A stretch of DNA of 64,000 nucleotides. It comes from Akanthomyces muscarius (taxonomy: Eukaryota; Ascomycota; Sordariomycetes; Hypocreales; Cordycipitaceae). A model generated the notes under the pieces. That model did no database searches. It was not told where the DNA came from and saw nothing but the letters and a program-made list of their open reading frames with translations. The stretch lies in the NCBI RefSeq assembly GCF_028009165.1, contig NC_079244.1:1488001-1552000 (forward strand). Reading direction: 5' to 3'. A program made the translations under genes and the position numbers. Shown one piece after another: positions 52,547 through 63,980 of this stretch; within the stretch, counting starts at the first letter, position 1, and the number at the start of each line of letters is the position of its first letter.

Positions 52547-54259
52547 ATGGTTCTTCAAGATCTCGGCCGCCGTATCAACTCGGCGGTCACCAACCTGACC
52601 CGCGAGCAGAACCTCGATGAAAAGGTACAACCATCAGTCGTCTTGCGACGGGACACCCCACCAAAACTCGCCACTGTGTCCCAACCGGCGCAAATAGCAT
52701 GCAATCGTGGCCATGTCGCTGACCACATTGTATAGGCGTTCGATGCCATGATCAAAGAGATTTGCTCTGCTCTCCTCGAAGCCGATGTCAACGTCCGACT
52801 CGTCGGACAATTACGAAAGTCGATCAAAAGCACAGTCAATTTCAAGGACATCCCTCCCGCCGTCAACAAGAAGCGATTGATCCAAAAAGCCGTTTTCGAT
52901 GAATTGGTGAAGCTCGTCGACCCTCACGCTGAGCCATTCAAGCCCAAGAAGGGCAAGCCGAATGTCATCATGTTTGTTGGTCTCCAGGGTGCCGGTAAAA
53001 CGACCACTTGTACGAAGCTCGCGCGACACTACCAGACACGAGGTTTCCGAGCATGCCTTGTTTGCGCCGATACTTTCCGAGCCGGTGCCTTTGATCAGCT
53101 GAAGCAAAATGCCACCAAGGCCAAGATCCCTTACTACGGTTCGCTAACGGAGACGGATCCCGCCGCCGTCGCACGTGCCGGTGTTGACCAGTTCAAGAAG
53201 GAGAAGTTTGACATCATCATCGTCGATACCTCGGGAAGACACAGACAAGAGTCGGCGCTGTTCCAGGAAATGGTAGACATTCAGGAGGCCATTAAGCCTG
53301 ACGAGACCATTATGGTCCTGGATGCCTCGATTGGTCAGCAGGCTGAATCGCAAGCCAAGGCTTTCAAGGAGGCTGCGGACTTTGGTGCCATTATCATTAC
53401 CAAGACCGACGGCCACGCCCACGGAGGTGGTGCCATTTCTGCCGTCGCTGCCACGCACACACCCATTGTTTTCATTGGTACCGGTGAACACATGCTCGAT
53501 CTCGAACGCTTTGCGCCACAACAATTTGTTCAGAAACTTCTGGGCATGGGTGACATTGCCGGTTTGGTTGAGCACGTGCAGAGCTTGAACCTGAATCAAC
53601 AGGATACCATGAAAAACATCCAGGAAGGTATATTCACAATTCGCAACTTGCGCGACCAGCTTTCAAATATCATGAAGATGGGTCCCCTATCCAAAATGGC
53701 CGGCATGATCCCTGGCATGAGCAATATGATGCAAGGCATGGATGATGAAGAAGGAGGTGCGAAGCTGAAACGCATGATCTACATCTGCGACTCGATGACA
53801 GAAAAGGAGCTGGACTCGGACGGCAAGATTCTCATGGATGAGCCCACCCGCATGACCAGAATTGCTCGTGGATCTGGCACGTCTGTGCGCGAGATTGAGG
53901 ATCTCTTGACACAGCAGCGGATGATGGCCGGCATGGTCAAGAAGATGGGCGGTAACATGAAGAATATGCAGCGCGCGCAACAGGCGATGGGCGGTGGCAA
54001 CAAGACCCAGCAGATGGCGGCTATGCAGAAGCGCCTGGCCAGCATGGGAGGCGCCGGTGGTGCGGGAGGTATGCCCGACATGGGCTCGCTGATGAAGATG
54101 CTTGGTGGAGGTGGTGGCGGCGGCGGCGGCGGTATGCCTGGTATGCCTGGCGGCATGGATATGCAGGCCATGATGCAACAGATGGGCATGGGCGGTGGCG
54201 GTGGTGGGATGCCGGGCATGCCAAGCATGCCTGGCGGCCGCGGTCGTGGAAGACGATAA
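52547..54259 (+). CDS. SRP54: signal recognition particle subunit SRP54
   Basis: Two exons, 52547..52624 and 52736..54259, give 533 aa. The short first exon encodes [17 protein letters not shown] of the N domain. The GTPase domain has P-loop [33 protein letters not shown] and [12 protein letters not shown]. The M domain, from about 330, has [20 protein letters not shown] and the signal-peptide and 7S RNA-binding helices. The tail beyond 430 is unusually Gly/Met-rich ([19 protein letters not shown]), common in filamentous ascomycetes. SRP54 binds signal sequences emerging from the ribosome and docks to SRP receptor at the ER. The assignment is certain. Confidence 0.97.
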
Positions 54260-54566
54260 GTGGTCGTGTGACGTCTTGTGGTACATATAGAATGCTGCTG
54301 GGAGGGATTGCGAATGCAACAAGAAGGGGTGCATAGGGACAGGCGTTGGTTTTACTTACTATGGTTTTGCTTACTATGATGTCCAAGTAGACTTATACAC
54401 AATATCATGTCACACGGCTTAAATGGCCAACTATTCTTCACTCGCATAATTTCTTCTATGGATAGGTTTATTTGTTTTGTGCTCCATCAACCATTCTTCA
54501 CTCGCATAATATCTTTTTTCCTATGAATAGGTTTATTTGTTTTGTGCTCCATCGTCTATTGTACCT
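54260..54566. repeat. 3' intergenic with a ~60-bp direct duplication
   Basis: Between the convergent SRP54 and GST genes. Two near-identical copies (about 54430-54488 and 54490-54553) share ATTCTTCACTCGCATAAT and AGGTTTATTTGTTTTGTGCT, differing by a few bases and a short insertion. They probably lie in the 3' UTRs. Confidence 0.85.
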
Positions 54567-55220
54567 CTAGAGCAGAGGTTTGGGCGAGTCGGCGCCGAGA
54601 GCCAGCTTCATGCCCGGGTCCGACTTGGACATGGCGGTGCGGTACGCCTCTCTCTTGCCAATCCTCTCCAGGTACTTTAGAATATTCGGGTACTCGGCCA
54701 AGCTGTACGGCGAAAAGTGGCGCATCGTCGTCAGCGAGAAGACGGTCATGATGTCGGCCGCCGTCAGCTCCCCGCCGACGATGAAGTCGTTGCCGCGCAG
54801 CTGCTCGTCGAGGGCCTTGAGCGCGCGGCTCAGCTTCTCCCTCGAGACCTTTTGCATCTGCTCGCCGGCGCCGCGGACGTACATGGCGCGGGAGACGCTG
54901 GGCTGCAGGGTGCCGTTGCTCCAGTGCCACCAGTACAGGAAGTCGGCATAGGCGTCGTCGGACGGGGCGACGAAGAAGCGCCCGCCGCCGTGCTTGCGCG
55001 CCAGGTACTCGACGCAGGCGCCCGACTCGGCGAGCGTCAGGGCGCCGTCGGTGATGACGGGCGCGGCGCCGCTGTGGTGCAGCGCCTTGTACTCGGGAGG
55101 GGCGAGGAGCGGCGCGCGCTTGTACGTCTTGAGCTCGTAGGGCAGGCCGAGCTCCTCGAGGAGCCAGGGGATGCGCTCCGACTGGGAGACTTGCAGGTGG
55201 TGTACGGTGATTTTGCCCAT
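54567..55220 (-). CDS. glutathione S-transferase
   Basis: 217 aa, no intron. The thioredoxin-fold N domain (1-82) has SQSERIPWLLEELGLPYEL, the cis-Pro segment GAAPVITDG and the glutathione-contact LAESGACVEYL. The helical C domain has YADFLYWWHWSNGTLQP and NDFIVGGELTAADIMTVF, the N-capping box typical of GSTs. It resembles the fungal Gtt1/theta-like group (inference). No targeting signal was found. The enzyme conjugates glutathione to electrophiles or has peroxidase activity. A TTATAA at 55293-55298 lies about 75 bp upstream. Its convergent neighbour is SRP54. Confidence 0.94.
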   Translation of the reverse strand: MGKITVHHLQVSQSERIPWLLEELGLPYELKTYKRAPLLAPPEYKALHHSGAAPVITDGALTLAESGACVEYLARKHGGGRFFVAPSDDAYADFLYWWHWSNGTLQPSVSRAMYVRGAGEQMQKVSREKLSRALKALDEQLRGNDFIVGGELTAADIMTVFSLTTMRHFSPYSLAEYPNILKYLERIGKREAYRTAMSKSDPGMKLALGADSPKPLL

Positions 55221-56197
55221 GTTTGTTGCGGTTGGCTGTCTTTTAGTCTTGGCGGTTTGGTAGAGTACGGATGTGTGTGCAGCGAGCGGCGCTTATAAGT
55301 CAAGTTCCGTTGGATAGTTTCATGCTCAGGGCGACTGGATGAGGGGTATCATTGGATCATGGATGATTTGGAATTTTGGGACAGGCTTCTTTATTGGCCG
55401 TGCGGTTGGATCGTTGCGATTAGCGCGAAGCTATCAAGGGGAACAAGTAGCAAGGCGTGCTCATGATGTAATGCATGGCCTCTAGCACCAAGGCGCACTG
55501 GGCACTAGCTCGAACGTGACAAAAACTGCTACCGCGGGAGATGGTAGAGACGGTTTACTAGTTAGCATCCAGACCGTGGAGTCAAGAGTAGCTAGCCGAA
55601 ACGATGAAAGTATGGATTAGCATCTCATCAGGATCGATTTGTCGACTCGGACCTGACGATGGCGGCGACAAAGCTCCATGCCTAAACCAATAAATTGGAA
55701 TAGATTTCATGCATTCACATGGAAATATTGCCCATATCGAGGAGGCCTTTCTGACCTGCCAAGGATGTTGTTCCTTGTATTGTGAGCCCATCATATGCGA
55801 GGACGGGACGACAAATCAACCGTGGTGGATTCTGAAGCGAAAGGCGACGAATCAAGCGGCGGGTGTTGCAGATGACAGCGCCAATCTGGAAAGATTACAT
55901 TATCGTGCCCCGAAACGATTAACATGAGTGGTCCAGGGGCCGTTCCCAACATCAAACGCCACCCTGAAAGGTTGGCCCTGCGTTTCGCCCGCCGGCGCAA
56001 CCATCCTGCCGGTCCCGAGGCATCAGGTTCTGCTCTAAAAAAAAATAAGAGTGGTGGGTCCTGCTCGTCATGAATCGATGATAAATAAGTAAAGCCACAT
56101 TTCCACCCGCTCGACCGTTCGGCGTTGCCTGATTAGAATCAATTGACAGGCATCTTTATTTATTTTATCCGTCTCGTCCGAAAACGACAGCCTTGCC
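55221..56197. other. intergenic, 1.0 kb, divergent promoters
   Basis: Upstream of both the GST and the FAD protein at 56198. It contains the GST TATA-like element at 55293-55298 and an A-run at 56038-56046. No gene was recognised. Confidence 0.4.
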
Positions 56198-57781
56198 ATG
56201 GACGGAGACATGGCGCAGCAGCAACAAGATCGAGCGCAGCGGCCACAAACAGATGCCGCCCAAAAGACCCGCGTCGCCATCATCGGGTCGGGATTGGCTG
56301 GACTCGCCACTGCGCATCTCCTGCACAACGACCGGGAATCGAGATTCAATGTTGCGCTTTTCGAACAGGTTCGTACCAAAAGTCGCGGGCATCTACCTTT
56401 GCGCCTTCTTACAAGTCGTGGAATCTAGGCCGAAACACTCTCACTCGACGCCGCATCGGTGACGCTGAAAAATGCCACGACAGGCGTCTCTGAGCGTGTG
56501 AATATTCCCCCACGCAGCGTCACAAGGGGCTACTACCCCAATCTCACACAGATGTACGACCACCTGCGCATACCGCTTCGCTCTGTACGATATACCTTTC
56601 TCTACGCCGAGATCCAAGCAACAAAGACGAAACCTGGTCCGCGCCAGCCACAAAGCACCGATCCGCGGGCGGGCACATACTTTGCCTTTGAGAAGCTGTA
56701 CAAGCCAGTGCTGTCATCCGGAGGCAATGGCGGCTGGGTGCAGCAGCTGTGGCAGACGGTCTTCTTGGCCGCCTGCTACCTTTGGTTCATTGCGTCGTGC
56801 TTCCTCATCGAGCCGCAGACGAACCAGAAATCCAACACGAGCGAGTCGCTGCGCGCGTACCTACGGCGGATTCGCATACCTCGACGATTTGTGGACTATC
56901 ACCTGCTGCCTGCGCTCGGCGCGATATGCACCTGCTCCCACGAGCAGCTCTACAACTTTCCCGCCAGCGATGTCATTAATTTCATGACGAGGTCCGCCTT
57001 GCAAAAGACGTACATGACCGACGGTGTCCACAATCTGCAGTCGAAGCTGATCGAGGGCGTCGAGGACATTCGCCTCAGCGCACGAGTTAGGAAGGTGGAG
57101 AGAGTGGGTAACGGCGTGTTGATACAATGGGATCGGCAAGATGGCTCTGGGTCAATCTCCGAGGAAGTCTTTGACCGCGTGGTGCTCGCCGTGACGCCCA
57201 ACGTCGCGGCAAACATCTTTGCTCCGTCGAGCTACGCGCTGGCCTCGATTCCCACTGCTCCTATAGAAGCAACCGTCATCGACCCGTCCTCGAAACGGAT
57301 CTCGGTCGAAGAGCGCGGACAGGCACCGTCTGGGAGGCTGTTCTCGCAGCACAATCATCCCCAGCTCATGGCTTTCAGGACCCATTTCTCCGATGCCGTG
57401 GTCCAGACGGAGGCATGGAATTACCTGCCCAGTGGAGCGATTTGCAGGACCAGCCCATACCCCTACACGTCAGAGGAGGGAACCGTCCTTCACACGGCGC
57501 ACTTTACGAGAACGCTGCGCACGGTGGAGAGCAGAAGCATTGTGCAACGCATCGTATGCCGGGGGGACAGGCCGTCGACGGGCCGCGGCGTGATGGCTTC
57601 TGACGACGGCTCCGAGAAGAAGGGTCGCGGGGAGTGGGTCAACGGCAAGGACAATGTTTGGGTGACGGGGTCCTGGTGCTGGGACGGCATGGTGCTCCTG
57701 GAAGGCTGCGTGGTGTCGGCGATGAGGGTAGCGGACGAGTTTGATGTCGAGGTGCCCTGGAGGAAAAGAATAGAAAATTGA
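56198..57781 (+). CDS. FAD/NAD(P)-binding amine-oxidase-like protein
   Basis: Two exons, 56198..56368 and 56429..57781, give 507 aa. After a Gln-rich start, the dinucleotide motif KTRVAIIGSGLAGLATAHLL runs to the Glu of FEQ, right at the splice; the donor GTTCGT is weak but the join FEQ|AETLSLDA is typical of the family. One strongly hydrophobic segment (TVFLAACYLWFIASCFLIEP, about 185-205) could be a membrane anchor. The C-terminus has NVWVTGSWCWDGMVLLEGCV, the FAD-closing motif. It belongs with predicted NAD/FAD-binding proteins of the COG2907 type, some of which accompany fatty-acid cyclopropanation. No partner gene is seen here. The substrate is unknown. Confidence 0.85.
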
Positions 57782-59307
57782 GGGCATCGCCGCGTTATGG
57801 CCGGTCGAGCCGGAGAATTCGGGCTCGGGCATTACCAAGTTGGGACACTTATGGAGAGATACCCCTGTGGTGCCCCCGTGCGGGGGGCATGGTCGGTGGA
57901 CACTTATTAGAGAAGGGCCATGTGAATAACAGTTTGTTGATGGCTGAATAGCACGTCTCGAGCCGATTCCAGGTCGCCGGCAGAGGCCACTTGAATATAT
58001 GAAATCATAAGAGAGAGCCGCATGCACCTGGCTTTACCCAGCGCGGCGGGGCAGAAGACTCTCATTTCAGCAATCATTAAGCGAGCGTTACACCGTGAAA
58101 TAGTTGATACGAGCATCTCCATTTCTGGGCATGCCATTGACAGAGTCGTTGTGGACGCTGGCATGTCGCTGTCGCGGCCGAGCTGTAGAGGAAACCTTGG
58201 GCGCAGGCCCTCGCGTATCGAGATGACGAAGCTCGAGATACGCTCAAGTCGCAACGTCATATCAATGGGTGAAAGTGACAAAAAAAAACGACCAAGGTCT
58301 GAGTCAGGTCTCTCGAAAGCATTTTGCACATTATACCAGTACACGGCCCGGATTCTTCAATTTGCGACCCTCGCCAGCTCCACATGATATATAAGTGGCC
58401 CAGCCTGTTGGGACGCTGAATGACGATGAACGATGGGGAATGATGGGAAAAGAATGATACTCGAGACTGATGGATTGCGAGAACAAGAAGAGAAGGCGAG
58501 AAGAAAAAAAAGGCGCAAAACATGACCGCTGGCAGCTGCAATGCAAAGGATAAAAACAAAAGTTTAACCGAGACTGAATGCGTTGTTGTATCGGCGGGCT
58601 TTTCCTGCCGAGTCTCTTTCTTTATCTTCAGCCGCAAACGCAATGCAATCTCATCGGGAGAAGAGCAGCACATGATGCGGAACCGGGCTCAAACTTGCAG
58701 CTTTGTGGTTTATATATATTGTCTCTGTCCTGCAGGAAATGTCTCGGATCGGGTCGTCGTCTGCTAGACACCAGTAAGTTTTCAGCAGCGCCCAAACTGC
58801 CGACGCTAATTAAAACTGGCAAGCCACCTGTAAGCTACCAGTAACGTTAGTTAGTTGACAGCCTGCCGCTGCGCCTCTGCGCCCCCAACCCGCTGGTGGT
58901 AGGTAACTAATTGGTCCTGGTGGCGATCGCTCTTTGCCTGCCCGCCAAACACCTCCACCAGCAGCGCGAGGTCGGAACATCTCTTCTTTATCCAAGTACA
59001 CTTGTAGTTTAGTCGGTGGACCTGATGGTGTCTCTCGGCGTCCAGAGACACAGCTGAAGAGCGGGCTTTCGTCCCCGCGGCCGGGGGCCGGCCAAGACAG
59101 TCTCATTCACTCAGGACCCCCGCGAACCGCCGGAGGCCCGGGTATGCTTCCCTTTGTTCTCCTCCTTTCCTCAAGCTAAAATGAATCGTGGTGGGGAGGC
59201 GGTAACCACTTGCCTTTATTCCAACTATCTCTTCTTGCCCGATTCTCGTCTTCTTTTTCTTCCCTTTGACACCCTGTTTTAGACTGTGCATCGAAGGAAG
59301 GGAAGCA
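57782..59307. other. intergenic, 1.5 kb
   Basis: No gene recognised. Open frames on both strands are short and lack domains. A pyrimidine-rich segment near 59208-59280 is the leader of the transporter gene at 59308. Confidence 0.4.
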
Positions 59308-61462
59308 ATGTCGACAGATGACGAGAGGACACCACTGCTACGCCCGGACGATGCCGGCGCATCAGTAGCAGTAGCATCCGCAGACGACGACCATGGCGGC
59401 ACCCAGACGAGTCGCTCGAGGTCGTGTCTGCACGCCGTGTTCCATGTCGAGAATCGCATCCTCCTCGCTGGCTTTTTAATTTCCCTGTCCTTTAGTTTCA
59501 CTCAAGTCCCGTACGTTTGAAGTCGCCAACTTTTTTCCCAACCTTTGTTCTCGTACACTGACGGCGTTGACATAGCCTGCTCTACGTCTTTCGGCTCATG
59601 ACGTGCGACGCCTTCTACGACCACCACCCTCCGTATACCGGCGACGGCGACCGATGCGCGCGCAACGAGATTGCGGCCGGCACCGCCACGCAATTTAGCA
59701 TCCTCGGTATAACAACAACACTCTGTGGTCAGTGCGAAACTTTGTCTTCCTCCTTCTCTGCTCCGCATTCGACATGATTTTCGGTCGCTGACGCTGTCTT
59801 GCGGCCCAGGGACTGTGAATCTCTTTGTTGCTGGATGGGCCGTCAAGAGATGGGGCGCAAAGACGGCCATTCTAATACAGACGTTTGTGCCGGCCATCCG
59901 CGTCCTCGCGCAGATTATCGGCGTCGTGGCCGGAAAGACGCTGGGTATGAACATTATTCAGGCCACCCAGCTGATTACTGTCTTTGGCGGCCCTGTTGGC
60001 TACATGTAAGTTTGGCTCGATTGGGAAAGCCTGACGATCCATGTACAAGTGGCTGACATTTACTCAGCCTCGTCATCAACATCATAGCCGGCGAGGTCGT
60101 CACCCCGATCCGTCGGACGGCCGTCTTTGGCATGTTGCAGGGATGCTTCATGCTGGGGCAATCATTAGGCAACATAAGTAAGTCTGCACCAGCGGGGTGT
60201 TCTGGCCAGCAATGCGTGACAGAACTGACACGATTCTAGCTGGCGGCCTGCTAGGAGATAATTTCGGCGTTCGAGCGCCTTTCGATGTTGCCTGCGGCTT
60301 CTTCCTCCTGTCGTGCGTCTACCTGCTGGTGTCACTGCCGTACATTCCGCCGCCCGCGAGGACCGGAAAGTCGAGCAAGCAGTCCAGCGGATTCCTTGCG
60401 CCGTTGCGGCTCCTGGCTCCGCAGAACCTGCGCCTGGCCAGCGGCAAGATGAGCAAGCATTACGGAATCATGTTTCTCTGCGCTGGTATTTTCCTGGGAG
60501 TGGTACGTGTGCAACTCACTTACAGTCCGCATCCATTTTCTTACGGCTCTAACCTCTGCACAGCTGGCGACCGACTACGCCCCTCTGTTGATCCAGATGT
60601 ACGCCACGGCTGCGTTCAACTTTAACCAAGCCAGCAACGGCGCGCTCATGTCCGAGTTTGCGCTTGTGAGGGGCATCTTCCTCTTGCTCATCTTCCCCCG
60701 CATCATTACGTTTGGGCGACGATTATTGGCTTCAAGGCGATCCCGCAGCAGGACGCCAGTCGAAGGAGAAGAGGGCTATGGCACGGATGGGACCCTCACA
60801 CCGGATTCACTGCCGACAGACCCAAGGCAGTTCGACTCTAGCATGGGTACGATTCCCAGCGACGAACCGGTGAAGCCGACGCGGCCGAAAGAGGAAGAGG
60901 AACTCGACCCCCAGTTTGACCTGATATTTTTGCGCTGGAGCCTCATGGTCGAAGGCGGCTTCACAACGGTCGCCGCCTTTGCTACGCAGCCATGGCACAT
61001 TTACCTCGGTATGTCACTGCGCGCATTCTAGCCCTCGCCTCTTTTCTTTGACCTTTCTGTTTCTTCTTGCTAACGCCTTGTTGCAGCCGCATTCTTGCTT
61101 CCCTTTGGCTCCGGATCTGCGCCAGCCGCCAAGGGTGTCATCACGTCCATGTGCTCAGATTCGCAGCGCGCAGATGCTCTGAATGCTGTCACGCTGGTGG
61201 AGAACATTGCGCGTCTGTCCACGCAAGGTCTGTTTGGATTTGTCTTTGCGGCACTCGCCAACGTTGGCAAGGCGTATGCGACATTTTTCTGCAATGCTGT
61301 GAGTATCAACGGTGCCATGCATACTTTGCCCCTGCGCTAACGTGATGCTAGGCAATTGCTGTCGTCGGCATGAGTGTGCTATTGCTATCGCACTTTCCAC
61401 CTGATGGTAGCACTATTGTCGACTCTGTCTCTGAAGGAGAAGAGCAAGCGGATGAAGAGTAG
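59308..61462 (+). CDS. MFS transporter, possibly vacuolar
   Basis: Eight exons (59308..59510, 59576..59727, 59810..60005, 60068..60177, 60240..60502, 60564..61008, 61087..61298, 61352..61462) give 563 aa. The N-terminus has DDERTPLLRP, an acidic dileucine sorting signal of vacuolar/endosomal membrane proteins. About 12 membrane segments are split by a 70-residue acidic loop (about 370-440, with PTRPKEEEELDPQFD). MFS features include GWAVKRWGAKTAI and FGMLQGCFMLGQSLGNITGG. The wealth of introns contrasts with its neighbours. It resembles a tetracycline-resistance/TetA-like or heme-carrier-like MFS group, but the substrate is not predictable. All phases fit, so the structure is well supported. 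Confidence 0.88.
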
Positions 61463-62282
61463 AAGAGGTGACTCGTGGAAAAAAAAAATGAAGAACAGGA
61501 AGAAAAAAGGAGCGAGCTTGGGCCCGAAGTGGTGTGGCGGCTGCCGATTTTCGCGCATTCGAGGTGTTTGGGTTCACTATATGCGTGCATCGATTGATGG
61601 ATCTCTGAAGGGATGGAGACATGTCGAAAATGCATTTCAAGGCGTAAAGTTGTTTTTGATTTCGGCCTCGGCTGCCTGTAGATAGCTGTGTAGATGGCCA
61701 GTGGTTCATGACGGTGACCCACCCACGCCTATGCACGTCTCTAGAAATGGTGAATAAGCCTTTTCATGGCCATTGCTACAATATATCTTTTTTCCAAATT
61801 AATTACAAGCTCACGCGAGGCTGTGGTCTCACATCACCATCCCGTGATCATGTTAGTCGCCCGCCGAGGTTGTCCCTTGGAGGCATTGGGAGAAAAGCGG
61901 GACCGGAGATTGGGGCGGACTTGTGACTGCACCGAGAGCAGGTATCTCTGTCTTCATGTCCCGTCCTTTGGCAAAACGGTAAAAGTCCGCAAAGCCCTGA
62001 CCTGCATCAATTGCCAATAGTACTCACCGGTAGAGGCCACCAATCGCACCCCTTTCCGGCACGGGACAGGCCTTGGTCTTGGCACCATTCTACATTGGAG
62101 TGGAGTGACCAGACAGACGTCGCGCGACTTCCCCAGATTCGGCCCGGCCAGGCGCTTCGTCTCCCCTCGGTCCCTTGAGCTCGTCAGTTGCCACCAAACA
62201 GGTCACTGGTGGTTGCTTAGTGCTCTCGAATTCGCTCCACCACCATTTCTTCTTCTTCTTCTTCTTCTTCTTCTTAATCATC
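61463..62282. other. intergenic, 0.8 kb
   Basis: 3' flank of the transporter and promoter of the FAD dehydrogenase. It ends in a TTC microsatellite just before the ATG. Nothing else was recognised. Confidence 0.4.
62246..62275 (+). repeat. TTC microsatellite in the 5' leader
   Basis: About nine TTC units ending seven bases before the start codon at 62283. Length variation could affect translation or be mistaken for coding sequence (poly-Phe). Confidence 0.85.
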
Positions 62283-63980
62283 ATGGCGCAAACATCACCA
62301 AAGAAACCCGTCATCATCGTCGGCTCCGGCCTGGCGGGCCTCGTCGCCGCTTTTGAGCTGGCCGAGCGCAACGTCCCCACCATCATCCTCGACCAGGAGA
62401 ACCGCAACAACCTGGGCGGCCAGGCCTTTTGGTCGCTCGGCGGCGTCTTCATGGTCGACTCGTCGCGCCAGCGCCGCATGGGCATCAAGGACTCGCGCGA
62501 GCTCGCCATGCGCGACTGGTTCGACTCGGCCCAGTTTGACCGCGAGGTCGAGGACTACTGGCCGCGCAAGTGGGCCAAGGCCTTTGTCGACTTTGCCGCC
62601 GACGAGATGGAGGCCTACGTCGGCGCCCGCGGCATGGGCTTCCTCTTCAACGTCGGCTGGGCGGAGCGTGGCGCCGGCCTCGCCGACGGCCACGGCAACT
62701 CGGTGCCGCGCTTCCATCTGACCTGGGGCACAGGCCCAGAGGTTGTCCGCGTCTTCAGGGACCCGGTCCTCGAGGCGGAGAAGAAGGGCAACGTTGAGTT
62801 TAAATTCAGGCACCAGGTGGACGAGGTCATTACCGACGACAAGGGCCGGGCTGTGGGTGTGCGCGGAAGCATCCTCGAGGAAGACGACTCGGCGCGCGGC
62901 ATCAAGTCATCGCGCAAGGTCATCGACAGCTTTGAGATTTATGGCTCTTCTGTGCTCGTTTCTTCCGGCGGCATCGGCGGAAATGTTGAAGCTGTCAAGA
63001 AGGCCTGGCCCGTCGACCGCCTCGGACCCAAAGTTCCCGAACACTTTGTCGTCGGTGTCCCCGCCCACGTCGACGGTCGCATGATTGACATTTCCGAGAC
63101 GGCTGGCGCCAACGTCATCAACCGCGACAGAATGTGGCACTACACTGAAGGCGTGCAAAACTGGAACCCCATCTGGCCAGGCCATGGCATCCGAATCCTG
63201 CCAGCGCCGTCGTCTCTCTGGCTGGATGCCACCGGCAAGCGACTCCCGCCTTTTCTCTTCCCCGGCAGCGACACACGCGCGACGCTCAAGCACATCTGCA
63301 GCACCGGCTACGACTACACCTGGTTCATCCTGGACCAGACCATCATTGCGCGCGAGTTTGCGCTGTCGGGCTCGGAGCAGAACCCCGACATCACCAACAA
63401 GAGCATCTGGCAGATGCTGACCCAGCGCATCTTCAGCAGCAAAGGCACGGTCCCGGTGCAAAACTTTCAAAAGCACGGCAAGGACTTTGTGGTGCGCGAG
63501 ACGCTCGAGGAGCTTGTCGAGGGCATGAACGTGCTCGCCAAGGAGCGCAACGGTCCGCCGCTCGACTTTGCCGCCGTCAAGGCGGTCGTGGAGGCGCGCG
63601 ACAGCCAGTTCGACAACCCCTACAGCAAGGACGCGCAGGCCATGCTCATCAACAACGGCCGCAGCTACTGGCCCGACAAGCGCAGCCGCATCGCGGTGCC
63701 GCATCGCCTGCTCGACCCGGCGCACAAGCCGCTTATTGCCGTGCGCATGAACCTGCTCACGCGCAAGTCGCTGGGTGGCATCGAGACGAATCTCGACAGC
63801 AACGTGATGCGCGCGGACAAGACGCCGTTTCCGGGTCTGTACGCGGCGGGCGAAGTGGCGGGCTTTGGTGGAGGTGGCGTGCATGGCTACAACTCTCTCG
63901 AAGGCACGTTTGTGGGAGGATGCATCTTCTCGGGCCGTGCGGCTGGCAAGGCCATGGCGGCCGAGTATGAGAAGCCTTAG
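62283..63980 (+). CDS. FAD-binding dehydrogenase, KstD/fumarate-reductase-like
   Basis: 565 aa, no intron. The start is the first ATG after the TTC repeat; reading upstream would give poly-Phe. The Rossmann motif is KPVIIVGSGLAGLVAAFELA. Further features are NLGGQAFWSLGGVFMVDS, the mid-region VLVSSGGIGGNVEAV, and the C-terminal FAD motif GLYAAGEVAGFGGGGVHGYN with LEGTFVGGCIFSGRAAG. This matches the FAD_binding_2 superfamily, close to the COG3573 predicted oxidoreductases related to 3-ketosteroid dehydrogenases and fumarate reductases. A high G/C third position shows strong codon bias and probably good expression. Only 20 bases remain to the window end. The substrate is unknown. Confidence 0.9.
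   Translation: MAQTSPKKPVIIVGSGLAGLVAAFELAERNVPTIILDQENRNNLGGQAFWSLGGVFMVDSSRQRRMGIKDSRELAMRDWFDSAQFDREVEDYWPRKWAKAFVDFAADEMEAYVGARGMGFLFNVGWAERGAGLADGHGNSVPRFHLTWGTGPEVVRVFRDPVLEAEKKGNVEFKFRHQVDEVITDDKGRAVGVRGSILEEDDSARGIKSSRKVIDSFEIYGSSVLVSSGGIGGNVEAVKKAWPVDRLGPKVPEHFVVGVPAHVDGRMIDISETAGANVINRDRMWHYTEGVQNWNPIWPGHGIRILPAPSSLWLDATGKRLPPFLFPGSDTRATLKHICSTGYDYTWFILDQTIIAREFALSGSEQNPDITNKSIWQMLTQRIFSSKGTVPVQNFQKHGKDFVVRETLEELVEGMNVLAKERNGPPLDFAAVKAVVEARDSQFDNPYSKDAQAMLINNGRSYWPDKRSRIAVPHRLLDPAHKPLIAVRMNLLTRKSLGGIETNLDSNVMRADKTPFPGLYAAGEVAGFGGGGVHGYNSLEGTFVGGCIFSGRAAGKAMAAEYEKP

Noticed and set aside
62907..63884. A 325-codon reverse frame under the FAD dehydrogenase
   Set aside because: It is the antisense shadow of a GC-rich gene with clear FAD motifs on the forward strand.
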